Below the pieces are notes generated by a model, which had not been told where the DNA came from, ran no database searches, and saw nothing but the letters and a program-made list of their open reading frames with translations. From Alkalibacterium kapii (GTDB lineage: Bacteria > Bacillota > Bacilli > Lactobacillales > Carnobacteriaceae_A), in assembly GCF_007988865.1 (NCBI RefSeq), contig NZ_BJUY01000007.1:1-64000 (forward strand): DNA of 64,000 bases, written 5' to 3'. The position numbers and the translations under genes are program-made. Below are positions 19,175-28,111 of this stretch, piece by piece (the first letter of the stretch is position 1; each line of letters begins with the position of its first letter).

Positions 19175-19271
19175 ACTGACCAATCCTCTCTATACATCAA
19201 AAGCATACCGTTGTTATTCAAGTATACCATTAATGGAGGGAAGGATAAAAAATGGTGCCTATCTTAAGTAT

Positions 19272-19316
19272 AAAAAAGCCTGCTGCTTATCATAAATGTG
19301 TGATAAACAGCAGGTT
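19272..19316 (-). terminator. terminator of the nucleoside hydrolase gene
   Basis: On the minus strand CCTGCTGTTTATCA pairs with TGATAAGCAGCAGG around an 8-nt loop, followed by CTTTTTT. Confidence 0.93.
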
Positions 19317-19340
19317 CTTGTATATCAAAGGTATTCTCGT

Positions 19341-20291
19341 TTAGTTAAACGTCACGTCTTTACCTGTTAGTGTCTCAAGTACTATTCGTATGATTTTTTT
19401 GTTATCAAGACCGATAAGAACTTTGGCATTAGGTGGATTCTCTGCCTGAAGACGAATATCAGTATGGCTGAAGCCTCTCATGATCCCTTCGTCATAAGCA
19501 ATCTTCACATAAACATCTTTTGTCGTAAATAATTCAGGATAAACTAAATACAAGACTGCCATCACGTCATGTAAATTCATAAAATCGCTGTGATTCACTT
19601 CACGGTGAAATTTCAGGGCAGACTGAGAGATGTCGTGCAGCAAGACACCTAGTTCGCCTCCCTTTTCCTTCAGAACATCAGCGTCTTTTTGATGGAACTC
19701 GCTTTGTTCGGTCGCATCAAGACTGGACATAATGATTGGGAGGCCGCTGTTTAAAACGATGTGGGCAGCATGTGGATCATAGAAAAAGTTGAATTCACCG
19801 GCGCTTGTCGTGTTACCGCCCTTGAGCCCACCGCCCATTAATGAAATGCACTCGATTTTATCAAGTAATTCAGGGTAACTTTTTATTAACAAAGCGATAT
19901 TTGTCAGTGGTCCTATCGCAATGATCGTGACTTTTTCTTCTGCCTCGCTCAAAATCTTAACATAAGATTCCATTGCAGTGAGCGGAGATAAAGGTGCCAA
20001 ATCTGTAAGTTCGATTTCTCCAAAGCCATTTTCACCATGCACTTCCGCAGCAAAAAACGGATCAAATATAAGTGGTTCTGTTGCTCCTTTAGCAACTGGC
20101 ACATCGACACCGAGCAACTTGACTAATCCTCTCGCATTTTTTGTTGTATACCCCACCGGTACATTCCCAGCCACTGTATGGATTGCCAGTACGTCTAAAG
20201 AGTCCTCCGCAAAGGCCATCGCCAAAGCAAAGGCATCATCCACACCAGGATCACAATCTATAATGATTGGTCTTTTGTTATTCTTTTTCAT
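19341..20291 (-). CDS. nucleoside hydrolase (ribonucleoside hydrolase family)
   Basis: Splits nucleosides into base and ribose for salvage. The 316-aa protein carries the calcium-binding signature IDCDPGVDDA at residues 11-20, then HTVAGNVPVGYTTKNA and the LMGGGLKGGNTTSAGEFNF loop with conserved Asn and Asp/Glu residues around the sugar. Substrate (pyrimidine, purine or inosine/uridine) cannot be told from sequence alone. ATG 20291 has AAAGGGACG upstream; an upstream TTG is less likely. It stands alone, with its own terminator. Confidence 0.9.
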   Translation of the reverse strand: MKKNNKRPIIIDCDPGVDDAFALAMAFAEDSLDVLAIHTVAGNVPVGYTTKNARGLVKLLGVDVPVAKGATEPLIFDPFFAAEVHGENGFGEIELTDLAPLSPLTAMESYVKILSEAEEKVTIIAIGPLTNIALLIKSYPELLDKIECISLMGGGLKGGNTTSAGEFNFFYDPHAAHIVLNSGLPIIMSSLDATEQSEFHQKDADVLKEKGGELGVLLHDISQSALKFHREVNHSDFMNLHDVMAVLYLVYPELFTTKDVYVKIAYDEGIMRGFSHTDIRLQAENPPNAKVLIGLDNKKIIRIVLETLTGKDVTFN

Positions 20292-20350
20292 AATCAAACG
20301 TCCCTTTCTTCCTATCGCTATTTTATTGAAATAGAACCAGACTGATCCGA

Positions 20351-20659
20351 TTAATTTTTATCATTCGAATCTTTTTGTGCATAATACATGACGCCCATTG
20401 TCAACAAGACAAAGAAAGAAACGACCGGCGTTTGAGGGACGCTGATACCCTGATATTCTAAAAACGCAAGAAGTAAAAATAAAGCGCCAGTAAAATAGGC
20501 GTAAATGCCTATAATTTTTCTGAAGCGTTCTGAATTAGTCTTGTTCGTTTTTGCTTTAGGTTTACTGTTACTGTAGGCAATCAGCATATTCCATTTGAGA
20601 ACATGTACCGCAAAGCCAAGAGCCAGTAAAATAGCACCGATTAAAAGATAAGTTAACAC
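20351..20659 (-). CDS. DUF3784-type small membrane protein, copy 1
   Basis: A 102-aa protein with three predicted membrane helices: one at the N-terminus (LIGAILLALGFAVHVLKW), one near residues 48-66 and one near 76-95. The motif GFAVH-LKWN-LI-YS and a Lys-rich cytoplasmic loop fit DUF3784. A paralogue lies at 21718-22038 with the same motif (GFAVHILKWNGLISGYS), on the other side of a patatin gene. Function is unknown. Confidence 0.7.
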   Translation of the reverse strand: MLTYLLIGAILLALGFAVHVLKWNMLIAYSNSKPKAKTNKTNSERFRKIIGIYAYFTGALFLLLAFLEYQGISVPQTPVVSFFVLLTMGVMYYAQKDSNDKN

Positions 20660-20699
20660 AAGGATTCCTTCTTTCTGATAGCGTAAATGTTTATGTTTT

Positions 20700-21551
20700 T
20701 TAATTTAATGGTTTGTTTAAGTAGTCCTTCAATTCATTAATACGACGCTTAGCATCCTTTACGCCCAAGTCATACATGGCCTGCAGTTTTTCTGGATCGC
20801 GTTCGAGCCGTTTGATCGGGATGGTTTTTGACGGCCTTATGACAAAGATATCGTCTTGCTTTTCTTCTTCATTGATTTTTTCAATGGTTTTGTTGTAATT
20901 TTTATATCTGTTTTTTAGTGTTTCTTTAAATTTTGGATAATGCTTGTACCAGCGGTCAATTAAAAAGCTGTTCGGTTTCGTTTTCCTATAGTCCAGTGGT
21001 CGCGTTAAAATAACAATATTTTTATTGTATCCAAGTGCTTTTGCTTTTTCTAATGGGATACTGTCACTCACACCTCCGTCCAAGTAATTCGTTCCCTCAT
21101 GTGTAACGGGTTTTGAAGCGAAGGGCATGGAGCCAGACGCTCTGAGTGCTTCCATTTGTTTAAAAGGTTCCGTGATTTTTGGATACTCCGGTTGACCTGT
21201 TTCCATGTTCGTGACGGTTGCGTAGAAATCAATACCTGATTCCTTGAATGCCTGTTCATCGAAGACATCGAGAGAAAAAGGAACGGTGTAATAAGCGAAT
21301 TCTTTATTGACGATATCACCTGTTTTCAGCCAGCTTCTTAAGCTGATATACCGTTTGTCTCTAATGTAGTTGATGTTATATCTCAGCGATCGTCCTTTTT
21401 GCCTGGAAGCAAAATTGATACCAAACAAAGCGCCTGCAGATACGGTAACCATACCGTCCACACTTACATCTTCTTCGATCAGTGTGTCAAGCACTCCGGC
21501 TGTATATAAGCCGCGCATCCCTCCGCCTTCCAATACCATGCCTGTACTCAT
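20700..21551 (-). CDS. patatin-like phospholipase family protein
   Basis: A 283-aa predicted lipid acyl hydrolase of the RssA/YjjU type. It has the oxyanion glycine loop GMVLEGGGMRGLYTAGVL, the nucleophile Ser38 and the catalytic Asp158 in YLDGGVSDSIP. The usual GxSxG elbow reads TVSAG, with Thr in place of the first Gly; the rest of the dyad is intact, so activity is still likely. AAAAGGTGAG precedes the ATG. Flanked on both sides by DUF3784 membrane proteins, all on the same strand. Confidence 0.85.
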   Translation of the reverse strand: MSTGMVLEGGGMRGLYTAGVLDTLIEEDVSVDGMVTVSAGALFGINFASRQKGRSLRYNINYIRDKRYISLRSWLKTGDIVNKEFAYYTVPFSLDVFDEQAFKESGIDFYATVTNMETGQPEYPKITEPFKQMEALRASGSMPFASKPVTHEGTNYLDGGVSDSIPLEKAKALGYNKNIVILTRPLDYRKTKPNSFLIDRWYKHYPKFKETLKNRYKNYNKTIEKINEEEKQDDIFVIRPSKTIPIKRLERDPEKLQAMYDLGVKDAKRRINELKDYLNKPLN

Positions 21552-21717
21552 TGTCTCACCTTTTCGTTCGTTAGTTATTTTTCAACATATGTGATATTGT
21601 ATCGTTACTTTCAATTATACAAGCTCAAACAGCATAAAGAAAGAACCCATGTTGACAATCAATCACAGGTCCTTCTTAATTGTTCATCAGTCGTCGGTTT
21701 ACGGTAAATGTATGACA

Positions 21718-22038
21718 TTATTTTTTGTTGATCGAGCCTTTTATTGCCTGCTTTTGCGCATAATATAGAATGAACCCTGTCCACACCAGAAAGATGACAA
21801 GTGCCAGGATCGGTGAGACTATGATCCCAAAGTATTCCATGACAGCCAGCAAGAGGAAAAACACACCACTGACATAACCGTACAGGCCTAAAATACGTCG
21901 CTGGGCTTGTATATCAACTTTTTTCTTTTTTTCTTCAGGTATTGATGAATAGCCTGATATCAGACCGTTCCATTTAAGTATATGCACAGCAAAGCCAATG
22001 CCTAAAAATACCAAGCCCATGATTACATAAGTCCACAA
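21718..22038 (-). CDS. DUF3784-type small membrane protein, copy 2
   Basis: A 106-aa protein with three hydrophobic segments, similar in order and length to the protein at 20351-20659. Shared features are GFAVH-LKWN, a Lys-rich loop, an -RILGLYGYVSG- / -KIIGIYAYFTG- segment and a YYAQK end. The two were probably produced by a local duplication that predates or spans insertion of the patatin gene between them. Function is unknown. Confidence 0.7.
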   Translation of the reverse strand: MWTYVIMGLVFLGIGFAVHILKWNGLISGYSSIPEEKKKKVDIQAQRRILGLYGYVSGVFFLLLAVMEYFGIIVSPILALVIFLVWTGFILYYAQKQAIKGSINKK

Positions 22039-22092
22039 TTTGAACTCCTCCTTCTAAAATTCGTTTTATATGTCGATAAATCATTTGACTGT

Positions 22093-23454
22093 TTAACGTG
22101 ATTCACTGACAGCCTGGTTCAGCCATTTAGCGGTCAGTGTATCAGAATTAAGCATGTCCATAGGCGTCCCTTCAGAAATGATTTTGCCCCCTCTTTTACC
22201 ACCTTCTGGACCAAGTTCGATTACCCAGTCACTCGCCGCAATAAACTCTAAATTATGCTCGATTACGATTACCGTATTCCCACGTTCGACCAGTTTGTTA
22301 AAGACATCAAGAAGTTTTTCATTATCTTTTAAGTGCAGTCCAAGTGAAGGTTCGTCTAAAAGATACGTTTGACCCTCTTTTTTCAGTTGGCTGGCGAGCT
22401 TCAATCGCTGGACTTCACCGCCACTTAAAGAACTCGTGGTTTGTCCTAGGGTCAAGTATCCAAGTCCCATATCGATCAGCTTAGACACTAACGGTAAAGC
22501 CTGCTGGGCAATAGAATGTCCAAGCGGATCGTCTATTTTATCAAGTTCCAATGCCATTTCTGTCAATTCTAATCCTCGGTATTCAAGGAGATTGAATCCG
22601 TTGATTTTACTTTCAAGCACTTTTGGATTCAATCCCGTTCCCTGACACGTTGGACAGGTCGAATGAGCGGAAACTGCCAGGACATCTTCTTGAGACACTT
22701 GTTTTAATTTTGAAAGGTCCCGGTTGATATAAAGACGGGTAAACCGTGGCAGCAAGCCATCCCACCGGGCGTTTTGTGGGCCATCCTTGGTATGAAAAGG
22801 CGCATAGACTGCCCCGCCGTCGGGAGGACCGTATAAAAACAGTTCCAGTGTTTCATCCGAGTAATCTTTGATCGGTTTATCCGGATCAAAGAGCCCACAG
22901 GTCATCATCCAGTTACCTTGCCACCCTGCAGGAGATAAAGGTTTAAACTGAACAGCGTATTCTCTCAATGACTTATCGAAGTCTACCAATTTATCCAAAT
23001 CAGGTGCAACAACTTCACCAAAGCCATCACACGTCGGACATCTTCCGAATACGCTTTGAGGGGTGTAGTCAGTTGCTGAACCAATCGATGGGTCTCCGAA
23101 TCGAGAAAATAAAAGCCTGATCAAAGGATCGATGTCCATATAAGTACTGACCGAGGATCTGGAATTGCCACTGGCAGCCCGCTGCTCAACGACAACGACC
23201 GGACTCAAGTTCTGCATTAAATCGGCATGCGGCCTTTCGTAGCGGGGCATCTGATTTCTAACATACAAAGGATAGTTCAACGTCATCTGTCTTCTGCTCT
23301 CAGTAGCCAGCGTATCAAACGCAACAGAACTTTTCCCTGAACCCGAAAGCCCAGTAAATACCGTGATGTTTCTTTTAGGTATCGTTAAATCAATGTTTTT
23401 AAGGTTGTTTTCTTTAAGTCCACGTAAAATGATTTCATCTTTATTTACAGACAT
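22093..23454 (-). CDS. half-size UvrA-like ABC ATPase
   Basis: A 453-aa protein of the UvrA family, about half of normal UvrA (near 940 aa). It holds a single cassette: Walker A GLSGSGKSS (residues 35-43), two CPTC pairs (139-142 and 267-270) that may bind zinc, the signature LSGGEVQRL (343-351), Walker B YLLDEPS (364-370) and a switch His in IEHNLEF. Both halves of one ATP site are present, so it may work as a homodimer. There is no sign of a missing partner upstream. Roles in DNA repair or drug protection are only guesses. Confidence 0.8.
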   Translation of the reverse strand: MSVNKDEIILRGLKENNLKNIDLTIPKRNITVFTGLSGSGKSSVAFDTLATESRRQMTLNYPLYVRNQMPRYERPHADLMQNLSPVVVVEQRAASGNSRSSVSTYMDIDPLIRLLFSRFGDPSIGSATDYTPQSVFGRCPTCDGFGEVVAPDLDKLVDFDKSLREYAVQFKPLSPAGWQGNWMMTCGLFDPDKPIKDYSDETLELFLYGPPDGGAVYAPFHTKDGPQNARWDGLLPRFTRLYINRDLSKLKQVSQEDVLAVSAHSTCPTCQGTGLNPKVLESKINGFNLLEYRGLELTEMALELDKIDDPLGHSIAQQALPLVSKLIDMGLGYLTLGQTTSSLSGGEVQRLKLASQLKKEGQTYLLDEPSLGLHLKDNEKLLDVFNKLVERGNTVIVIEHNLEFIAASDWVIELGPEGGKRGGKIISEGTPMDMLNSDTLTAKWLNQAVSESR

Positions 23455-23827
23455 ACTCCTGCCCCTTTCTGTACTGAATTTTTCTTCTTATTTAAATAAT
23501 AAATGTTTAGTCACTATTCTTACTATGAAAAACTGTACTTAAGCAAATGTATGCAATTTAAAAATAAATTACGCTACTTTTTTGTACCCTGACCCTGACA
23601 TTTCCGTCCCGTCTTTTATTATATACTTGACTTTATCATTAACTTACTTTTATTAACTATACCATTATTCTCTGATTAAATTAAAAAAAGTAATCATAAA
23701 CTGCTTTTTTTAATATTCATATTGTATTTAACGTATACTCAATTACTATATAAGTTCGAGTCGGGTGTAAAACAGCTGAGTTATGAGTATTGATTAATGG
23801 TCAGTGGATGAAAGGAATTTTTTGGGC

Positions 23828-23990
23828 GAGTCATCCTCAGATACTCTTTTTAAATCAAAATGATCATAAATCAATGCATGAGTAGTCACTACTTGCTTTT
23901 AGTAGAATACACTCACTGGTAAATAATGTTTGAGTTGAACTAACCCGATTAAGATAGTATCCACTTAAGAGAACACAATTAATGAGTCAA
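23828..23990. repeat. 52-bp array D (degenerate)
   Basis: GAGT occurs at 23828, 23880, 23932 and 23984, each exactly 52 bp apart. The unit at 23880 keeps ACTC at 23911-23914, closing a 34-nt element; the unit at 23932 has ACTT one base off. Another GAGTT at 23778 is 50 bp upstream. The interior is unlike the other arrays. It sits in a 680-base AT-rich gap with no gene. Confidence 0.75.
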
Positions 23991-24044
23991 AAGTATCAAC
24001 TATTTATTTAGTAAAAATGGTGTCATGAAAGACTATTTCTGTTT

Positions 24045-24082
24045 CAAAAAAGTACCCTGTGCGTAAGTTGCACAGGGTACTA
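24045..24082 (-). terminator. terminator of the lipoprotein gene
   Basis: On the minus strand AGTACCCTGTGC pairs perfectly with GCACAGGGTACT around a short loop, followed by TTTTTTG. Confidence 0.93.
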
Positions 24083-24133
24083 AATGAACAGTTATCTAAT
24101 CATTCAAGACCATGATAACTTTTTGTCTTATTC

Positions 24134-24787
24134 CTAAAGTGAGAAATAGATGCCGCTGCCTATCATGTCATCTAAGACAAGCAGACTTTCATCGTCTACA
24201 GGCATATATTTAGCAATGCGACCAGACGTTGTCCCGCCGGGGAAGAGATCAACATATCCAAATTCATTTCCATCAAAAGTTCCGTAGATATCCTGCGGTA
24301 CCTCAGATCCATCTGAATCTACAACAGTAAAGGTCGGATACACCGGATACGGGACATCTTCATCTCCCTGGTGCAATTGTCCTTCCAGAGAAATAATAGC
24401 CCACTCCATTCCTTCGGGTGCGGCTTCATTGAATTCATTTTCTGCTTTCAATGTATTAAAGGCCTCTTCACCCCGTACCACATCGGTAACTTTCAATTCA
24501 AATTCTGCTTCGTATTCACTTTCCATATCGTCACCGTAGTATGTTTCTGTATAAGTAATCGATTCACCAACCGGAACGGGATTCGAGCGCTTACCCAGTT
24601 CACTGGTTGACTCTTCTGTTTCAGCTTCTGCATCATTTCCTGTTTCCTGATCTGTAGTGGATTCCGCAGTTTCTGTTGAAGCGTCTTCAACCGAGTCTGT
24701 GTCCTGTACTTCTCTAGATGAACAAGAAGCTAATGTCAAAGACATACTCGAAAACAAAAGTATCTTTAAAAACTTATTTCTGAGCAT
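24134..24787 (-). CDS. secreted lipoprotein with DUF4352-like domain
   Basis: A 217-aa lipoprotein. The signal peptide MLRNKFLKILLFSSMSLTLASC ends in the lipobox LASC, so the Cys is lipidated and the protein is anchored outside the membrane. Then comes an acidic Ser/Thr/Glu linker (about residues 24-65) and a beta-rich domain starting at NPVPVGESITYTETYYGD with AIISLEGQL and VDSDGSEV, like the DUF4352 fold. ATG 24787 follows AGGAGG by 7 nt; the frame extends further but lacks a signal there. Function is unknown. Confidence 0.8.
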   Translation of the reverse strand: MLRNKFLKILLFSSMSLTLASCSSREVQDTDSVEDASTETAESTTDQETGNDAEAETEESTSELGKRSNPVPVGESITYTETYYGDDMESEYEAEFELKVTDVVRGEEAFNTLKAENEFNEAAPEGMEWAIISLEGQLHQGDEDVPYPVYPTFTVVDSDGSEVPQDIYGTFDGNEFGYVDLFPGGTTSGRIAKYMPVDDESLLVLDDMIGSGIYFSL

Positions 24788-24975
24788 GAGATTTCCTCCT
24801 ATGAATGATGTCAATACAACCACACCGTATCATAAGTATAGCTAAATTTCCAATATTTTAGTAAAGAAAAACAGATAAAATTTTTATAACATTAGATAAC
24901 AATAAGCTGTATTTATTATAAATAAGGGTTATATAAAATGAATAATAGTATTTTTAAAACATCTGTTATAGAACC

Positions 24976-25028
24976 AAAAAGCCCTACCCATCTCACTTCA
25001 ACTAAAAAGTAAGACGAGCAAGGCTTAT
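24976..25028 (-). terminator. terminator downstream of the 530-aa membrane protein gene
   Basis: On the minus strand a 20-bp stem rich in G-U pairs (AAGCCTTGCTC... with ...GGGTAGGGCTT) is followed by TTTTTGG. It starts within the stop-codon region of the gene. Confidence 0.8.
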
Positions 25029-25031
25029 ATT

Positions 25032-26624
25032 CTAATCCAGAATAATCATCTTGAATTCATTGTCTTCATTGGCTTCACCTTCAATGACTTGTCCTTCTTC
25101 AACAAAAGGCAGGGCATCATCCAGTGTAATATCGGCTTTATAAATACTGCCATCGATCATGAAGTAGTAAATCGTATTGCCGGCAACCACAGCTTGTGAG
25201 ATGTTTTCCACTTGTCCGCTGACCTCATTCAGGTTTTCGTCGACCACTTCAACGATGTCTTCTTCCGCATTGTCAGAATCAGTCACTGAGTCTTTTCCAT
25301 TCAATTGAGTGATTAGACCATCCACTGTATCGCTTGTAATAACTTTCTGATAATCCTGCGCATCAACCAGTGCATACGAACGTACGAGTCCTGAATCATC
25401 TTTTAAAGATGAAATATAGTAAGGACGATCATTCAAGCTTATGAGAAGCGGGAAAGTCGATTCAAAGCGCATCTGCTGAAGCGCCCCTTCTGCCGAATCC
25501 ATAGCTGAAATTTCATCAGCAGACGTTACTGGATAAAACTCAGTCGCTTTGGTCCGCGTGTTAACAAGATAGAAACCGATATTTGATGCATCATTATTGA
25601 CGGATGTGACTCCTGTATACAGATAGACATCATCATTCATTGGAATATAATTATACCCATCGGTCGTACGGTTGACGCCCTGCTTACCAAAATATGCATT
25701 GAAGAAGCCGCCGCTATACTGACCGCGATAGTTCAGCTGCTGCAGAATCAACTCTGCTGAATACACACGGTCGACCCACGTTGGCATTGTTTCAAGTGTA
25801 TATTCTTCGGTTTCACCTGTCACAGCGTCTAAAACAATGAGCCCAGTCGGTTCAAGCTGAGTGAACCAGAAGACATTTTCGTAAGTCGTCGCAATATAAT
25901 ACGGATGCCCCTCGTCGTCTACTTCAAAATCCGGGTCTTCAAAGAGTTTCGTTGGATATTTGAAACGCAGATGCCGCTTGACGTTATGGTTAAGCATCTC
26001 TGAGTCGGAATACTTGATATTTTCTTCCAAGTCTTCCACTTCAACTTCACCGGTCACCATATCGACTTTCAAATAGTTGGGAATCCCTTCACTGCGGTTA
26101 TTCAACCAGCGAATAAAACTTGCATACTGAAGCGGCGTGACACGGTAAGGATCATTATCGATATTGATCTGTGTATAGGAATCTGCCGGTACAAACTGGG
26201 ACACCAATTCACTGATCGAGCCGATGCGGCGGTCTCCCAAACGCTGAGCTGTGTCTCTGTCCATTAGTGGAATGGAAGATTCATCCATTGATGGAAAATC
26301 CTGCTGGAAGCTCTTCTCTTCCACTTTTATAAGATCAGCATAGTCCGTCGAGCGGAAAATCACACTGTTGAATAAATTGCCGACCGCAATACCAATAACT
26401 AAAATGATTGGTAAAAAAAGCGCACCGTACTTCAGTTTCTTGCGGTAGAAATATTGACCGTCCACCAGAAATTCTATACCCATCACAGCTAATGTGAATA
26501 GTATGAGATAAAATCTGAACTCCTGCGACTGGATGTTAAGTGCCGGTGTGTAAATGTAAAACACGACTAGTGCGATTATAAAAAGCACAGGATATAATAA
26601 AAGCCGTTTCTTTATTGTTTTCAT
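25032..26624 (-). CDS. large membrane protein of unknown function
   Basis: A 530-aa protein with three hydrophobic segments in the first 110 residues (LLLYPVLFIIALVVFYIY, FYLILFTLAVMGIEFLV, GALFLPIILVIGIAVGNLF), followed by about 400 residues that are polar, acidic and rich in Tyr and beta-type segments, presumably outside the cell. It contains no enzymatic motif that I can identify. ATG 26624 has AAGGAAGG 4 nt before it and a Lys/Arg-rich start; an upstream frame adds 21 residues without support. The next gene upstream, a 140-aa membrane protein, lies 65 nt away and is probably co-transcribed. Confidence 0.7.
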   Translation of the reverse strand: MKTIKKRLLLYPVLFIIALVVFYIYTPALNIQSQEFRFYLILFTLAVMGIEFLVDGQYFYRKKLKYGALFLPIILVIGIAVGNLFNSVIFRSTDYADLIKVEEKSFQQDFPSMDESSIPLMDRDTAQRLGDRRIGSISELVSQFVPADSYTQINIDNDPYRVTPLQYASFIRWLNNRSEGIPNYLKVDMVTGEVEVEDLEENIKYSDSEMLNHNVKRHLRFKYPTKLFEDPDFEVDDEGHPYYIATTYENVFWFTQLEPTGLIVLDAVTGETEEYTLETMPTWVDRVYSAELILQQLNYRGQYSGGFFNAYFGKQGVNRTTDGYNYIPMNDDVYLYTGVTSVNNDASNIGFYLVNTRTKATEFYPVTSADEISAMDSAEGALQQMRFESTFPLLISLNDRPYYISSLKDDSGLVRSYALVDAQDYQKVITSDTVDGLITQLNGKDSVTDSDNAEEDIVEVVDENLNEVSGQVENISQAVVAGNTIYYFMIDGSIYKADITLDDALPFVEEGQVIEGEANEDNEFKMIILD

Positions 26625-26689
26625 AAAACCTTCCTTTTTGCATTCGTCCATAATAGGACAAACAGCTGATTTAATGGTAGTGATCAATC

Positions 26690-27112
26690 TTAAGAAAAGC
26701 GTTTAAGAGTCAGGAACAATTGGATGATGTAAATATAAAGTGATAGGATAACGAGTGGAATCGCGACCTCGTAAAGTTTCATGGGTATCGTTTCGGTCCA
26801 TTCGAGTGTGATCCGTCCGGTAAGTCCAAGTAGATGCAGCATGACAACTACTAAGAAGACTTTCAGGGGCTGATTCTTATAAAGACCATACATGATCATG
26901 CCAACAAATAAGTAGAAGACAGCACGCAAGATGATTGTACCGCTAGATTCGAATGGCGTGATGAACAACCCCTGGAAAATGACAGTAATAAACGTGCCAA
27001 TTTTAAATGGTTTTTTATATGTATCGACAGCCGTCAACAGCTTTTTTACTTCCTTTTCTTCTTTTAGGAACAAAAAGACGCTTAAAACTAGTGCAAAATA
27101 AAACAGACTCAT
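26690..27112 (-). CDS. four-helix membrane protein of unknown function
   Basis: A 140-aa protein with about four hydrophobic segments (residues 1-16, 38-55, 62-77 and 115-135). Charged residues between the first and second segment (EEKEVKKLL) suggest a cytoplasmic loop. AGAGGTG lies before the ATG. It is followed on the same strand by the 530-aa membrane protein, so the two may act together. No family is recognised. Confidence 0.6.
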   Translation of the reverse strand: MSLFYFALVLSVFLFLKEEKEVKKLLTAVDTYKKPFKIGTFITVIFQGLFITPFESSGTIILRAVFYLFVGMIMYGLYKNQPLKVFLVVVMLHLLGLTGRITLEWTETIPMKLYEVAIPLVILSLYIYIIQLFLTLKRFS

Positions 27113-27263
27113 TTATTCACCTCTATTCTCTTCTAGATAAATCACTACCTTATTACAGTATAAAGGTCTTTCTGTTTTTATCAATATTAGATTTAAGTAT
27201 ATGGATTTCAATTTCAAAATATGATCGTTACTTCAGTATAACAACCTTTGACACTAGAAAGCA

Positions 27264-27326
27264 GAAAAAAACGACTCCTTTCATATGTGGTCAATTCAGT
27301 AACGATTGAAAGGGGTTCGTTTTTAT
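27264..27326 (-). terminator. terminator downstream of the broken EF-hand gene
   Basis: AAACGAACCCCTTTCA pairs with TGAAAGGAGTCGTTT with one mismatch, around a loop of about 25 nt, followed by TTTTT on the minus strand. Confidence 0.75.
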
Positions 27327-27387
27327 TTTTTGATGTGAAGTTAGACAGTAAATTGTTTCATCACTAGTTTCTACCGACTCACAACGT

Positions 27388-27945
27388 CTACGCTTTCTCT
27401 ATTTCACCGACGCCTATCGGCAGTGTTGTATGCGGTCCGTAACTTTTAACAGTGCCTTCGACTGTATCTGGAAGGTCAACGGACTCTGGAACACCGTGAA
27501 TAATGACAGTTCGAGTGTCAAGCTGCAGGTCTTCTGAACCGAATTTTTCTTTGAACTTCTTTTTAAGTGGTGCAAGCGGTACTTAAAATTCATACTTCCA
27601 GTTCCCCTCTTCATCAGAATGCGGATAATCGTCATGGGGGACATTGATATCTTGAGGTGCATTGTCAAATGGAACCATCGTCTGACCGGCAACTTCATAG
27701 ACCTCAGGCAAATCGATAAAGCCATCACCATTTGTATCGGCAGCTTTTGACGGTACTTTGCCTTTCTTTCCATCAGGGAATCCGTGGAAGTGACTCCAGT
27801 GCATCATGTTTGGTGGTGTACCAGTGGCTTCGATTTTTATCTTCCACGTGTCGCCGTCTTCAATCAATTCAGCTTTACCAGAGACGGACGTTCCGATCAT
27901 ATCTTCATTGACAGGCTTTATCTCTGCAGTATATCTTGTAGGCAT
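27388..27945 (-). pseudogene. EF-hand-containing protein gene interrupted by one stop codon
   Basis: The minus-strand frame runs from ATG 27945 (AGGAGG 9 nt upstream) to TAG at 27388 with a single in-frame TAA at 27583-27585. Before the stop: a domain with NMMHWSHFHGFPDGKKG and a calcium loop DTNGDGFIDLPE. After it, in the same frame: PLAPLKKKFKEKFG, TRTVIIHGVPESVDLPDTV and a TLPIGVGEIEKA end. Codon use and protein character are continuous across the stop. The intact protein would be about 185 aa. One base change from AAA, CAA or GAA would create the TAA. A sequencing error is possible. Confidence 0.85.
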
Positions 27946-28044
27946 AATAACCATCCTCCTAAATATAATCATGATTCTTTTACTATATTAAGTTTTAATC
28001 TTATCCTCTGGCTAATCAATTGATACGATTTATCTATATCCTTA

Positions 28045-28083
28045 TAGAAAAAGAACGCTCCCTGAGTCGGGAAGACGTTCTAT
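28045..28083 (-). terminator. terminator of the M16C peptidase gene
   Basis: On the minus strand AGAACGTCTTCCC pairs with GGGAGCGTTCT (one bulge) around GACTCA, followed by TTTTTC. Confidence 0.85.
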
Positions 28084-28111
28084 TTCTAAAGTTTTAATAT
28101 TTTAAAGCAAA

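Noticed and set aside
27414-27773. 119-codon minus-strand open frame
   Set aside because: It overlaps the broken EF-hand gene in another frame and has a low-quality composition; the true frame continues past the TAA instead.
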